From NCBI RefSeq assembly GCF_910589235.1, contig NC_060959.1:967501-1031500 (forward strand): 64,000 bases of DNA, written 5' to 3'. This DNA is from Vespa crabro. Lineage: Eukaryota; Arthropoda; Insecta; Hymenoptera; Vespidae. This document shows positions 46,844 to 61,790 of this stretch, piece after piece. How positions within the stretch are numbered: the stretch's first letter is position 1; each line of letters opens with the position of its first letter. The position numbers were made by a program, and so were the translations under genes. Under the pieces are notes generated by a model that worked only from the letters and a program-made list of their open reading frames with translations, was not told where the DNA came from and searched no databases.

Positions 46844-47703
46844 ACATTAATAATAATAATAATAATAATAACAATAATAACAATAATAACAACAATAACA
46901 ACAATAACAATAATAACAACAATAACTATAATAATAATAATAACAACAATAACAACAATAACAACAATTACGATAATAACATTAATAACACTAATAACAA
47001 TAATAACATAATAACAATAATAGCAATAAGAACAATAATAACAATAACAACAATAATAAGAATAATAACAACAATAACAATAACAACAATAATAACAATA
47101 ATAACTATAATAACAATAATAACAATAATAGCAATAACAATAACAATAATAAAAATAATAACAATAATAACAATAATATCAATAATAACATTAATAACAA
47201 TAACAATAATAATAAGAATAATAACAACAATAACAATAATAATAATAACAACATTAACAATAACAACAATAACAACAATAACAATAATAACAATAATAAC
47301 AATTATAACAACAATAACAATAACAACAAAAATAACAACAATAACAACAATAACAAAAATAACAATAATAACATTAATAACAACAATAACAACAATAAAA
47401 ATAATAACAATATAACATTAATAACAATAGTAATAATAATAGCAATAATAACAATAATAACAATAATAACAATAATAACAACAATAATAATAATAACAAT
47501 AGCAGTAACAATAATAACAATAATAACAATAATAACAATAATAACAATAATAACAATAATAACATTAATAACAAATAATAACAACAATAACAATAATAAC
47601 AACAATAATAATAATAATTATAATAATAATATTAATAACAACAACACCAATAACAACAAAAATAATAATAACAATAATAATAAAAACATTAATAACAATT
47701 AGG

Positions 47704-47738
<35 letters not shown>

Positions 47739-48929
47739 TATAATAATAATAATAATAACAATAATAACAATAATAACAATAATAACAACAATAACAATAA
47801 TAATAATAATAACAATAATAACAACAATAATAATAATAACAATAACAATAACAATAATAACAATAATAACAATATAACATTAATAACAATAATAATAATA
47901 ATAACAATAATAACAATAATAACAATAACAACAATAACGATAATAACAACAATAACAATAACAACAATAACAACAATAACAACAGTAACGTTAATAACAT
48001 TAATAACAATAATAACAATAATAACAATAATAGCAATAATAACAATAACAACAATAATAAGAATAATAACAACAATAACAATAACAACAATAATAACAAT
48101 AATAACTATAATAACAATAATAACAATAATAGCAATAACAATAACAATAATAAAAATAATAACAATAATAACAATAATATCAATAATAACAATAATAACA
48201 ATAACAATAATAATAAGAATAATAACAACAATAACAATAACAATAATAACAACATTAACAATAACAACAATAACAACAATAACAATAATAACAATAATAA
48301 CAATAATAACAACAATAACAATAACAACAAAAATAACAACAATAACAACAATAACAAAAATAACAATAATAACATTAATAACAATAATAACTATAATAAC
48401 AATAATAACAATAACAATAACAATAATAACAATAATAACAATAATAACAACAATAACAAGAATAACAATAATAACAACAATAACAATAATAACTTCAATA
48501 ACTATATTAAAAATAATAACAACAATAACAACAATAACAACAGTAACGTTAATAACATTAATAACACTAATAACAATAATAACAATAATAACAATAATAG
48601 CAATAAGAACAATAATAACAATAATAACAATAATAACAATAATAACAATAACAACAATAATAAGAATAATAACAACAATAACAATAACAACAATAATAAC
48701 AATAATAACAATAATAACAATAATAACAATAACAATAACAATAATAACAACAATAACAATAATAATAATAACAATAATAGCAATAATAACAATAATAACA
48801 ATAATAACAATAATAACAACAATAATAATACTAACAATAGCAATAACAATAATAACAATAATAACAATAAAAACAATAATAACAATAATAACATTAATTA
48901 CAAATAATAACAACAATAACAATAATAAC

Positions 48930-48960
<31 letters not shown>

Positions 48961-49032
48961 TTAATAACAACAACACCAATAACAACAAAAATAATAATAA
49001 CAATAATAATAAAAACATTAATAACAATTAGG

Positions 49033-49089
<57 letters not shown>
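49033..49089. repeat. Pure (AAT)n tract, about 57 bp
   Basis: The tract follows the second TAGGA of unit 6, is the shortest of the series, and has the AATATCAAT end. Confidence 0.88.
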
Positions 49090-49204
49090 TCAATAATAAC
49101 AATAATAACAATAATAACAACAATAACAATAATAATAATAATAACAATAATAACAACAATAATAATAATAACAATAACAATAACAATAATAACAATAATA
49201 ACAA

Positions 49205-51345
49205 TATAACATTAATAACAATAATAATAATAATTACAATAATAACAATAATAACAATAATAACAACAATAACAACAATAACAATAATAACTACAATAAC
49301 TATAATAAAAATAATAACAACAATAACAACAATAACAACAATACCGATAATAACATTAATAACACTAATAACAATAATAACAATAATAGCAATAAGAACA
49401 ATAATAACAATAATAACAATAATAACAATAATAACAATAATAACAATAACAATAACAATAATAACAATAACAATAACAACAATAATAACAATAATAACAA
49501 CAATAACAATAATAACAATAACAATAATAATAAGAATAATAACAACAATAAAAATAAAATAATAACAACAATAACAACAATAACATTAACAACATCAATA
49601 ACAACAATAACAATAATAACAACAATAACAACAATAACAATAATAAAAACAATAACAACAATAACAACAATAACAACAATAACAACAATAACAACAATAA
49701 CAATAATAACAATAATAACAAAGATAACAACAATAACAACAATAACAACAACAATAACAACAATAACAATAATAACCACATTAACAATAATTACAAATTA
49801 ACATTAATAATAATAATAATAATAATAACAATAATAACAATAATAACAACAATAAAAACAATAACAATAATAACAACAATAACTATAATAAAAATAAAAA
49901 CAACAATAACAACAATAACAACAATTACGATAATAACATTAATAACACTAATAACAATAATAACATAATAACAATAATAGCAATAAGAACAATAATAACA
50001 ATAATAACAATAACAACAATAATAAGAATAATAACAACAATAACAATAACAACAATAATAGCAATAAGAACAATAATAACAATAATAACAATAATAACAA
50101 TAATAACAATAACAATAACAATAATAACAATAATAACAATAATAACAATAATAACAATAATAACAATAACAATATTAATAATAACAACAATAACAATAAT
50201 AATAATAACAATAATAACAATAACAACAATAATAAGAATAATAACCACAATAACAATAACAACAATAACAATAATAATAAGAATAGTAACAAGAATAAAA
50301 ATAAAATAATAACAACAATAACAACAATAACATTAACAACATCAATAACAACAATAACAATAATAACAACAAAAACAACAATAACAATAATAAAACAATA
50401 ACAACAATAACAACAATAACAACAATAACAACAATAACAACAATAACAATAATAACAATAATAACAAAGATAACAACAATAACAACCTTAACAACAATGA
50501 CAACAATAACAACAATAACAATAATAACAATAACAACAATAATAACAATAACAACAATAATAACAATAATAACAACAATAACAATAATAACAGTAACAAT
50601 AATAATAAGAATAATAACAACAATAAAAATAAAATAATAACAACAATAACAATAATAACAACAATAACAACAATAACAATAATAAAAACAATAACAACAA
50701 TACCGATAATAACATTAATAACACTAATAACAATAATAACAATAATAGCAATAAGAACAATAATAACAATAATAACAATAATAACAATAATAACAATATA
50801 ACATTAATAACAATAATAATAATAATTACAATAATAACAATAATAACAATAATAACAACAATAACAACAATAACAATAATAACTACAATAACTATAATAA
50901 AAATAATAACAACAATAACAACAATAACAACAATACCGATAATAACATTAATAACACTAATAACAATAATAACAATAATAGCAATAAGAACAATAATAAC
51001 AATAATAACAATAATAACAATAATAACAATAATAACAATAACAATAACAATAATAACAATAACAATAACAACAATAATAACAATAATAGTAACAATAACA
51101 ATAATAACAATAACAATAATAATAAGAATAATAACTACAATAAAAATAAAATAATAACAACAATAACAACAATAACATTAACAACATCAATAACAACAAT
51201 AACAATAATAACAACAATAACAACAATAACAATAATAAAAACAATAACAACAATAACAACAATAACAACAATAACAACAATAACAACAACAATAACAACA
51301 ATAACAACAATAACAATAATAACCACATTAACAATAATTACAATT
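49205..51345 (+). repeat. Repeated TATAAC-to-box module, unit 6
   Basis: TATAACATT occurs at 49205 and 50797 (1,592 bp). The first copy ends at the variant box (49794) and the second at a normal box (51341). The second copy is shortened upstream of its box by loss of the AAAGATAACAAC stretch. Confidence 0.75.
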
Positions 51346-51408
51346 TAACATTAATAATAATAATAATAATAATAACAATAATAACAACAATAATAATAAT
51401 AACAATAG
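51341..51408. other. Large deletion junction in unit 6
   Basis: The normal TAATTA box is followed within 67 bp by TAGCAGT. The join lies in AATAATAACAACAATAA, which occurs both downstream of boxes and upstream of TAGCAGT, so homology-driven exchange is plausible. The segment with AGCT, TATCC and the box doublet is lost. Confidence 0.8.
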
Positions 51409-51609
51409 CAGTAACAATAATAACAATAATAGCAATAATAACAATAATAACAATAATAACAATAATAACATTAATAACAAATAATAACAACAATAACAAT
51501 AATAACAACAATAATAATAATAATTATAATAATAATATTAATAACAACAACACCAATAACAACAAAAATAATAATAACAATAATAATAAAAACATTAATA
51601 ACAATTAGG

Positions 51610-51644
<35 letters not shown>

Positions 51645-52935
51645 TATAATAATAATAATAATAACAATAATAACAATAATAACAATAATAACAACAATAA
51701 CAATAATAATAATAATAACAATAATAACAACAATAATAATAATAACAATAACAATAACAATAATAACAATAATAACAATATAACATTAATAACAATAATA
51801 ATAATAATAACAATAATAACAATAATAACAATAACAACAATAACGATAATAACAACAATAACAATAACAACAATAACAACAATAACAACAGTAACGTTAA
51901 TAACATTAATAACAATAATAACAATAATAACAATAATAGCAATAATAACAATAACAACAATAATAAGAATAATAACAACAATAACAATAACAACAATAAT
52001 AACAATAATAACTATAATAACAATAATAACAATAATAGCAATAACAATAACAATAATAAAAATAATAACAATAATAACAATAATATCAATAATAACAATA
52101 ATAACAATAACAATAATAATAAGAATAATAACAACAATAACAATAACAATAATAACAACATTAACAATAACAACAATAACAACAATAACAATAATAACAA
52201 TAATAACAATAATAACAACAATAACAATAACAACAAAAATAACAACAATAACAACAATAACAAAAATAACAATAATAACATTAATAACAATAATAACTAT
52301 AATAACAATAATAACAATAACAATAACAATAATAACAATAATAACAATAATAACAACAATAACAAGAATAACAATAATAACAACAATAACAATAATAACT
52401 TCAATAACTATATTAAAAATAATAACAACAATAACAACAATAACAACAGTAACGTTAATAACATTAATAACACTAATAACAATAATAACAATAATAACAA
52501 TAATAGCAATAAGAACAATAATAACAATAATAACAATAATAACAATAATAACAATAACAACAATAATAAGAATAATAACAACAATAACAATAACAACAAT
52601 AATAACAATAATAACAATAATAACAATAATAACAATAACAATAACAATAATAACAACAATAACAATAATAATAATAACAATAATAACAATAATAACAATA
52701 ATAACAATAATAACAATAATAACAACAATAATAATACTAACAATAGCAATAACAATAATAACAATAATAACAATAAAAACAATAATAACAATAATAACAT
52801 TAATTACAAATAATAACAACAATAACAATAATAACAATAATAATAATAATAATAATAATAATATTAATAACAACAACACCAATAACAACAAAAATAATAA
52901 TAACAATAATAATAAAAACATTAATAACAATTAGG

Positions 52936-52997
<62 letters not shown>
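52936..52997. repeat. Pure (AAT)n tract, about 62 bp
   Basis: The tract follows the second TAGGA of unit 7 and has the AATTTCAAT end shared with unit 5. Confidence 0.88.
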
Positions 52998-53113
52998 TTC
53001 AATAATAACAATAATAACAATAATAACAACAATAACAATAATAATAATAATAACAATAATAACAACAATAATAATAATAACAATAACAATAACAATAATA
53101 ACAATAATAACAA

Positions 53114-55270
53114 TATAACATTAATAACAATAATAATAATAATTACAATAATAACAATAATAACAATAATAACAACAATAACAACAATAACAATAATAAC
53201 TACAATAACTATAATAAAAATAATAACAACAATAACAACAATAACAACAATACCGATAATAACATTAATAACACTAATAACAATAATAACAATAATAGCA
53301 ATAAGAACAATAATAACAATAATAACAATAATAACAATAATAACAATAATAACAATAACAATAACAATAATAACAATAACAATAACAACAATAATAACAA
53401 TAATAACAACAATAACAATAATAACAATAACAATAATAATTAGAATAATAACAACAATAAAAATAAAATAATAACAACAATAACAACAATAACATTAACA
53501 ACATCAATAACAACAATAACAATAATAACAACAATAACAACAATAACAATAATAAAAACAATAACAACAATAACAACAATAACAACAATAACAACAATAA
53601 CAACAATAACAATAATAACAATAATAACAAAGATAACAACAATAACAACAATAACAACAACAATAACAACAATAACAATAATAACCACATTAACAATAAT
53701 TACAAATTAACATTAATAATAATAATAATAATAATAACAATAATAACAATAATAACAACAATAAAAACAATAACAATAATAACAACAATAACTATAATAA
53801 AAATAAAAACAACAATAACAACAATAACAACAATTACGATAATAACATTAATAACACTAATAACAATAATAACATAATAACAATAATAGCAATAAGAACA
53901 ATAATAACAATAATAACAATAACAACAATAATAACAACAATAACAACAATAACAATAACAACAATAATAGCAATAAGAACAATAATAACAATAATAACAA
54001 TAATAACAATAATAACAATAACAATAACAATAATAACAATAATAACAATAATAACAATAATAACAATAATAACAATAACAATATTAATAATAACAACAAT
54101 AACAATAATAATAATATCAATAATAACAATAACAACAATAATAAGAATAATAACCACAATAACAATAACAACAATAACAATAATAATAAGAATAGTAACA
54201 AGAATAAAAATAAAATAATAACAACAATAACAACAATAACATTAACAACATCAATAACAACAATAACAATAATAACAACAAAAACAACAATAACAATAAT
54301 AAAACAATAACAACAATAACAACAATAACAACAATAACAACAATAACAACAATAACAATAATAACAATAATAACAAAGATAACAACAATAACAACCTTAA
54401 CAACAATGACAACAATAACAACAATAACAATAATAACAATAACAACAATAATAACAATAACAACAATAATAACAATAATAACAACAATAACAATAATAAC
54501 AATAACAATAATAATAAGAATAATAACAACAATAAAAATAAAATAATAACAACAATAACAATAATAACAACAATAACAACAATAACAATAATAAAAACAA
54601 TAACAACAATAACGATAATAACATTAATAACACTAATAACAATAATAACAATAATAGCAATAAGAACAATAATAACAATAATAACAATAATAACAATAAT
54701 AACAATATAACATTAATAACAATAATAATAATAATAACAATAATAACAATAATAACAATAATAACAACAATAACAACAATAACAATAATAACTACAATAA
54801 CTATAATAAAAATAATAACAACAATAACAACAATAACAACAATACCGATAATAACATTAATAACACTAATATCAATAATAACAATAATAGCAATAAGAAC
54901 AATAATAACAATAATAACAATAATAACAATAATAACAATAATAACAATAACAATAACAATAATAACAATAACAATAACAACAATAATAACAATAATAGTA
55001 AGAATAACAATAATAACAATAACAATAATAATAAGAATAATAACAACAATAAAAATAAAATAATAACAACAATAACAACAATAACATTAACAACATCAAT
55101 AACAACAATAACAATAATAACAACAATAACAACAATAACAATAATAAAAACAATAACAACAATAACAACAATAACAACAATAACAACAATAACAACAATA
55201 ACAATAATAACAATAATAACAAAGATAACAACAATAACAACAATAACAACAACAATAACAACAATAACAA
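53114..55270 (+). repeat. Repeated TATAAC-to-box module, unit 7
   Basis: TATAACATT occurs at 53114 and 54706 (1,592 bp). The first copy ends at the variant box (53703). The second runs into the AACAACAAT series near 55.27 kb without reaching a box. Private changes include AATTAGAATAAT near 53440 and AGTAAGAATAAC near 54999. Confidence 0.75.
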
Positions 55271-55585
55271 CAATAACAACAATAACAACAATAACAATAA
55301 TAACAATAATAACAAAGATAACAACAATAACAACATTAACAACAATGACAACAATAACAACAATAACAATAATAACAATAACAACAATAATAACAATAAC
55401 AACAATAATAACAATAATAACAACAATAACAATAATAACAGTAACAATAATAATAAGAATAATAACAACAATAAAAATAAAATAATAACAACAATAACAA
55501 CAATAACATTAACAACATCAATAACAACAATAACAATAATAACAACAATAACAACAATAACAATAATAAAAACAATAACAACAAT

Positions 55586-55715
55586 ACCGATAATAACATT
55601 AATAACACTAATAACAATAATAACAATAATAGCAATAAGAACAATAATAACAATAATAACAATAATAACAATAATAACAACAATAACAATAACAACAATA
55701 ATAACAATAATAACT
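55586..55715. other. 1,173-bp deletion junction in unit 7
   Basis: ACCGAT (A at 55586) and TAACTAC (55711) are 125 bp apart, compared with 1,298 bp in unit 1 (16233 and 17531). AGCT and TATCC are lost. The exact breakpoint is hidden in AATAATAAC repeats. Confidence 0.78.
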
Positions 55716-56835
55716 ACAATAACAACAATAACAATATTAACAACAATAACAACAATAACAACAATAACGATAATAACATTAATAACACTAATAACAATAA
55801 TAACAATAATAGCAATAAGAACAATAATAACAATAATAACAATAATAACAATAATAGCAATAACAATAACAATAATAACAATAATAACAATAATAACAAT
55901 AATAACAATAATATCAATAATAACAATAATAACAATAACAATAATAATAAGAATAATAACAACAATAACAATAACAACAATAATAACAATAATAACAATA
56001 ATAACAATAATAACAATAACAATAACAATAATAACAACATTAACAATAATAATAATAACAATAATAACAATAAATACAATAATAACAATAATAACAACAA
56101 TAATAATAATAACCATAGCAATAACAATAACAATAACAATAATAACAACAATAACAATAATAATAATAACAATAATAACAATAACAACAATAATAAGAAT
56201 AATAACCACAATAACAGTAACAACAATAACAATAATAATAAGAATAATAACAACAATAAAAATAAAATAATAACAACAATAACAACAATAACAATATTAA
56301 CAACAATAACAACAATAACAACAATAACGATAATAACATTAATAACACTAATAACAATAATAACAATAATAGCAATAAGAACAATAATAACAATAATAAC
56401 AATAATAACAATAATAGCAATAACAATAACAATAATAACAATAATAACAATAATAACAATAATAACAATAATATCAATAATAACAATAATAACAATAACA
56501 ATAATAATAAGAATAATAACAACAATAACAATAACAACAATAATAACAATAATAACAATAATAACAATAATAACAATAACAATAACAATAATAACAACAT
56601 TAACAATAATAATAATAACAATAATAACAATAAATACAATAATAACAATAATAACAACAATAATAATAATAACCATAGCAATAACAATAACAATAACAAT
56701 AATAACAACAATAACAATAATAATAATAACAATAATAACAATAACAACAATAATAAGAATAATAACCACAATAACAGTAACAACAATAACAATAATAATA
56801 AGAATAATAACAACAATAAAAATAAAATAATAACA
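55716..56835 (+). repeat. 560-bp tandem duplication in unit 7
   Basis: The two copies (about 55716-56275 and 56276-56835) are in direct contact. Paired landmarks are CAATATTAAC (TATTA at 55735 and 56295), TAGCAATAAG (about 55807 and 56367) and AACCATAGC (56111 and 56671). I saw no mismatch over about 575 bp of shared sequence. Left identity begins after ACTACAAT versus ACAACAAT; right identity ends where CAATATTAAC becomes ACATTAACAAC. No other unit has it. Confidence 0.9.
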
Positions 56836-57070
56836 ACAATAACAACAATAACATTAACAACATCAATAACAACAATATCAATAATAACAACAATAACAAC
56901 AATAACAATAATAAAAATAATAACAACAATAACAACAATAACAACAATAACAACAATAACAACAATAACAATAATAACAATAATAACAAAGATAACAACA
57001 ATAACAACAATAACAACAACAATAACAACAATAACAACAATAACAATAATAACCACATTAACAATAATTA

Positions 57071-57428
57071 CAATTTAACATTAATAATAATAATAATAAT
57101 AATAACAATAATAACAATAATAACAACAATAACAACAATAACAATAATAATAACAATAATAACAACAATAAAATAAAATAATAACAACAATAACAACAAT
57201 AACATTAACAACATCAATAACAACAATAACAATAATAACAACAATAACAACAATAACAATAATAAAAACAATAACAACAATAACAACAATAACAACAATA
57301 ACAACAATAACAACAATAACAATAATAACAATAATAACAAAGATAACAACAATAACAACAATAACAACAACAATAACAACAATAACAACAATAACAATAA
57401 TAACCACATTAACAATAATTACAATTTA
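57071..57428 (+). repeat. TAATTA-box doublet, 351-bp spacing (unit 7)
   Basis: The boxes are at 57071 and 57422. The usual AATAATAAGAAT word between them has lost its G (AATAATAACAAT near 57150). Confidence 0.8.
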
Positions 57429-58288
57429 ACATTAATAATAATAATAATAATAATAACAATAATAACAATAATAACAACAATAACAACAATAACAATAATA
57501 ACAACAATAACTATAATAATAATAATAACAACAATAACAACAATAACAACAATTACGATAATAACATTAATAACACTAATAACAATAATAACATAATATC
57601 AATAATAGCAATAAGAACAATAATAACAATAACAACAATAATAAGAATAATAACAACAATAACAATAACAACAATAATAACAATAATAACTATAATAACA
57701 ATAATAACAATAATAGCAATAACAATAACAATAATAAAAATAATAACAATAATAACAATAATATCAATAATAACAATAATAACAATAACAATAATAATAA
57801 GAATAATAACAACAATAACAATAATAATAATAACAACATTAACAATAACAACAATAACAACAATAACAATAATAACAATAATAACAATTATAACAACAAT
57901 AACAATAACAACAAAAATAACAACAATAACAACAATAACAAAAATAACAATAATAACAATAATAACAACAATAACAACAATAAAAATAATAACAATATAA
58001 CATTAATAACAATAGTAATAATAATAACAATAATAACAATAATAACAATAATAACAATAATAACAACAATAATAATAATAACAATAGCAGTAACAATAAT
58101 AACAATAATAACAATAATAACAATAATAACAATAATAACAATAATAACATTAATAACAAATAATAACAACAATAACAATAATAACAACAATAATAATAAT
58201 AATTATAATAATAATATTAATAACAACAACACCAATAACAACAAAAATAATAATAACAATAATAATAAAAACATTAATAACAATTAGG

Positions 58289-58323
<35 letters not shown>

Positions 58324-59514
58324 TATAATAATAATAATAATAACAATAATAACAATAATAACAATAATAACAACAATAACAATAATAATAATAATAACAA
58401 TAATAACAACAATAATAATAATAACAATAACAATAACAATAATAAAAATAATAACAATATAACATTAATAACAATAATAATAATAATAACAATAATAACA
58501 ATAATAACAATAACAACAATAACGATAATAACAACAATAACAATAACAACAATAACAACAATAACAACAGTAACGTTAATAACATTAATAACAATAATAA
58601 CAATAATAACAATAATAGCAATAATAACAATAACAACAATAATAAGAATAATAACAACAATAACAATAACAACAATAATAACAATAATAACTATAATAAC
58701 AGTAATAACAATAATAGCAATAACAATAACAATAATAAAAATAATAACAATAATAACAATAATATCAATAATAACAATAATAACAATAACAATAATAATA
58801 AGAATAATAACAACAATAACAATAACAATAATAACAACATTAACAATAACAACAATAACAACAATAACAATAATAACAATAATAACAATAATAACAACAA
58901 TAACAATAACAACAAAAATAACAACAATAACAACAATAACAAAAATAACAATAATAACATTAATAACAATAATAACTATAATAACAATAATAACAATAAC
59001 AATAACAATAATAACAATAATAACAATAATAACAACAATAACAAGAATAACAATAATAACAACAATAACAATAATAACTTCAATAACTATATTAAAAATA
59101 ATAACAACAATAACAACAATAACAACAGTAACGTTAATAACATTAATAACACTAATAACAATAATAACAATAATAACAATAATAGCAATAAGAACAATAA
59201 TAACAATAATAACAATAATAACAATAATAACAATAACAACAATAATAAGAATAATAACAACAATAACAATAACAACAATAATAACAATAATAACAATAAT
59301 AACAATAATAACAATAACAATAACAATAATAACAACAATAACAATAATAATAATAACAATAATAGCAATAATAACAATAATAACAATAATAACAATAATA
59401 ACAACAATAATAATACTAACAATAGCAATAACAATAATAACAATAATAACAATAAAAACAATAATAACAATAATAACATTAATTACAAATAATAACAACA
59501 ATAACAATAATAAC

Positions 59515-59545
<31 letters not shown>

Positions 59546-59617
59546 TTAATAACAACAACACCAATAACAACAAAAATAATAATAACAATAATAATAGAAA
59601 CATTAATAACAATTAGG

Positions 59618-59677
<60 letters not shown>
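59618..59677. repeat. Pure (AAT)n tract, about 60 bp
   Basis: The tract follows the second TAGGA of unit 8. Just upstream unit 8 has a private AATAGAAAC (near 59595) where other units have AATAAAAAC. Confidence 0.88.
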
Positions 59678-59792
59678 TCAATAATAACAATAATAACAAT
59701 AATAACAACAATAACAATAATAATAATAATAACAATAATAACAACAATAATAATAATAACAATAACAATAACAATAATAACAATAATAACAA

Positions 59793-61790
59793 TATAACAT
59801 TAATAACAATAATAATAATAATTACAATAATAACAATAATAACAATAATAACAACAATAACAACAATAACAATAATAACTACAATAACTATAATAAAAAT
59901 AATAACAACAATAACAACAATAACAACAATACCGATAATAACATTAATAACACTAATAACAATAATAACAATAATAGCAATAAGAACAATAATAACAATA
60001 ATAACAATAATAACAATAATAACAATAATAACAATAACAATAACAATAATAACAATAACAATAACAACAATAATAACAATAATAACAACAATAACAATAA
60101 TAACAATAACAATAATAATAAGAATAATAACAACAATAAAAATAATAAAAACAATAACAATAATAACCACATTAACAATAATTACAAATTAACATTAATA
60201 ATAATAATAATAATAATAACAATAATAACAATAATAACAACAATAAAAACAATAACAATAATAACAACAATAACTATAATAAAAATAAAAACAACAATAA
60301 CAACAATAACAACAATTACGATAATAACATTAATAACACTAATAACAATAATAACATAATAACAATAATAGCAATAAGAACAATAATAACAATAATAACA
60401 ATAACAACAATAATAAGAATAATAACAACAATAACAATAACAACAATAATAGCAATAAGAACAATAATAACAATAATAACAATAATAACAATAATAACAA
60501 TAACAATAACAATAATAACAATAATAACAATAATAACAATAATAACAATAATAACAATAACAATATTAATAATAACAACAATAACAATAATAATAATATC
60601 AATAATAACAATAACAACAATAATAAGAATAATAACCACAATAACAATAACAACAATAACAATAATAATAAGAATAGTAACAAGAATAAAAATAAAATAA
60701 TAACAACAATAACAACAATAACATTAACAACATCAATAACAACAATAACAATAATAACAACAAAAACAACAATAACAATAATAAAACAATAACAACAATA
60801 ACAACAATAACAACAATAACAACAATAACAACAATAACAATAATAACAATAATAACAAAGATAACAACAATAACAACCTTAACAACAATGACAACAATAA
60901 CAACAATAACAATAATAACAATAACAACAATAATAACAATAACAACAATAATAACAATAATAACAACAATAACAATAATAACAGTAACAATAATAATAAG
61001 AATAATAACAACAATAAAAATAAAATAATAACAACAATAACAATAATAACAACAATAACAACAATAACAATAATAAAAACAATAACAACAATACCGATAA
61101 TAACATTAATAACACTAATAACAATAATAACAATAATAGCAATAAGAACAATAATAACAATAATAACAATAATAACAATAATAACAATATAACATTAATA
61201 ACAATAATAATAATAATTACAATAATAACAATAATAACAATAATAACAACAATAACAACAATAACAATAATAACTACAATAACTATAATAAAAATAATAA
61301 CAACAATAACAACAATAACAACAATAACAACAATACCGATAATAACATTAATAACACTAATAACAATAATAACAATAATAGCAATAAGAACAATAATAAC
61401 AATAATAACAATAATAACAATAATAACAATAATAACAATAACAATAACAATAATAACAATAACAATAACAACAATAATAACAATAATAGTAACAATAACA
61501 ATAATAACATTAACAATAATAATAAGAATAATAACTACAATAAAAATAAAATAATAACAACAATAACAACAATAACATTATCAACATCAATAACAACAAT
61601 AACAATAATAACAACAATAACAACAATAACAATAATAAAAACAATAACAACAATAACAACAATAACAACAATAACAACAATAACAACAATAACAATAATA
61701 ACAATAATAACAAAGATAACAACAATAACAACAATAACAACAACAATAACAACAATAACAATAATAACCACATTAACAATAATTACAATT
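59793..61790 (+). repeat. Repeated TATAAC-to-box module, unit 8
   Basis: TATAACATT occurs at 59793 and 61188, only 1,395 bp apart, because about 200 bp is missing before the variant box at 60185. The second copy ends at a normal box (61786), as in unit 6. Confidence 0.75.
60140..60175. other. ~200-bp deletion junction in unit 8
   Basis: The second TAGGA to variant box distance is 571 bp, against 765-777 bp in the other units. The sequence passes from AACAATAAAAATAATAAA directly to AATAATAACCACATTAAC, so the ACATCAAT and AAAGATAAC stretches that normally lie between are missing. Confidence 0.8.

Larger units (their letters stand above)
40449..47699 (+). repeat. HOR unit 5 (7,251 bp), first of the second subfamily
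   Basis: Landmarks are TAGGA at 40449 and 41612 (interval 1,163), variant box CAAATTAAC at 42380, AGCT at 44565, TATCC at 45428 and box doublet at 46486/46837. There is no ACTAGT: the equivalent word reads ACTAATAAC or is absent. The TATAACATTAATAA module occurs at 41791 and 43392. A second normal box expected near 43.96 kb is missing, because CAATAATAAC runs directly into ATTAACAACATCAAT there. Unit 5 carries second-subfamily markers but keeps the AGCT-TATCC segment of units 1-4. Confidence 0.87.
47700..51605 (+). repeat. HOR unit 6, truncated (3,906 bp)
   Basis: Landmarks are TAGGA at 47700 and 49029 (interval 1,329), variant box at 49794 and normal box at 51341. TAGCAGT (G at 51408) then follows only 67 bp after the box. 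The AGCT, TATCC, ACCATAG and box-doublet segments are all absent. In unit 1 the first box and TAGCAGT are 5,583 bp apart, so about 5.5 kb is missing by comparison. Confidence 0.87.
51606..58284 (+). repeat. HOR unit 7 (6,679 bp), deleted and internally duplicated
   Basis: Landmarks are TAGGA at 51606 and 52932 (interval 1,326), variant box at 53703, ACCATAG at about 56112 and 56672, and box doublet at 57071/57422. AGCT and TATCC are absent: ACCGAT (A at 55586) to TAACTAC (55711) is 125 bp here and 1,298 bp in unit 1. A 560-bp tandem duplication follows immediately. The first part of the unit matches unit 6 closely (TAGGA offsets 3,906 and 3,903). Confidence 0.87.
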
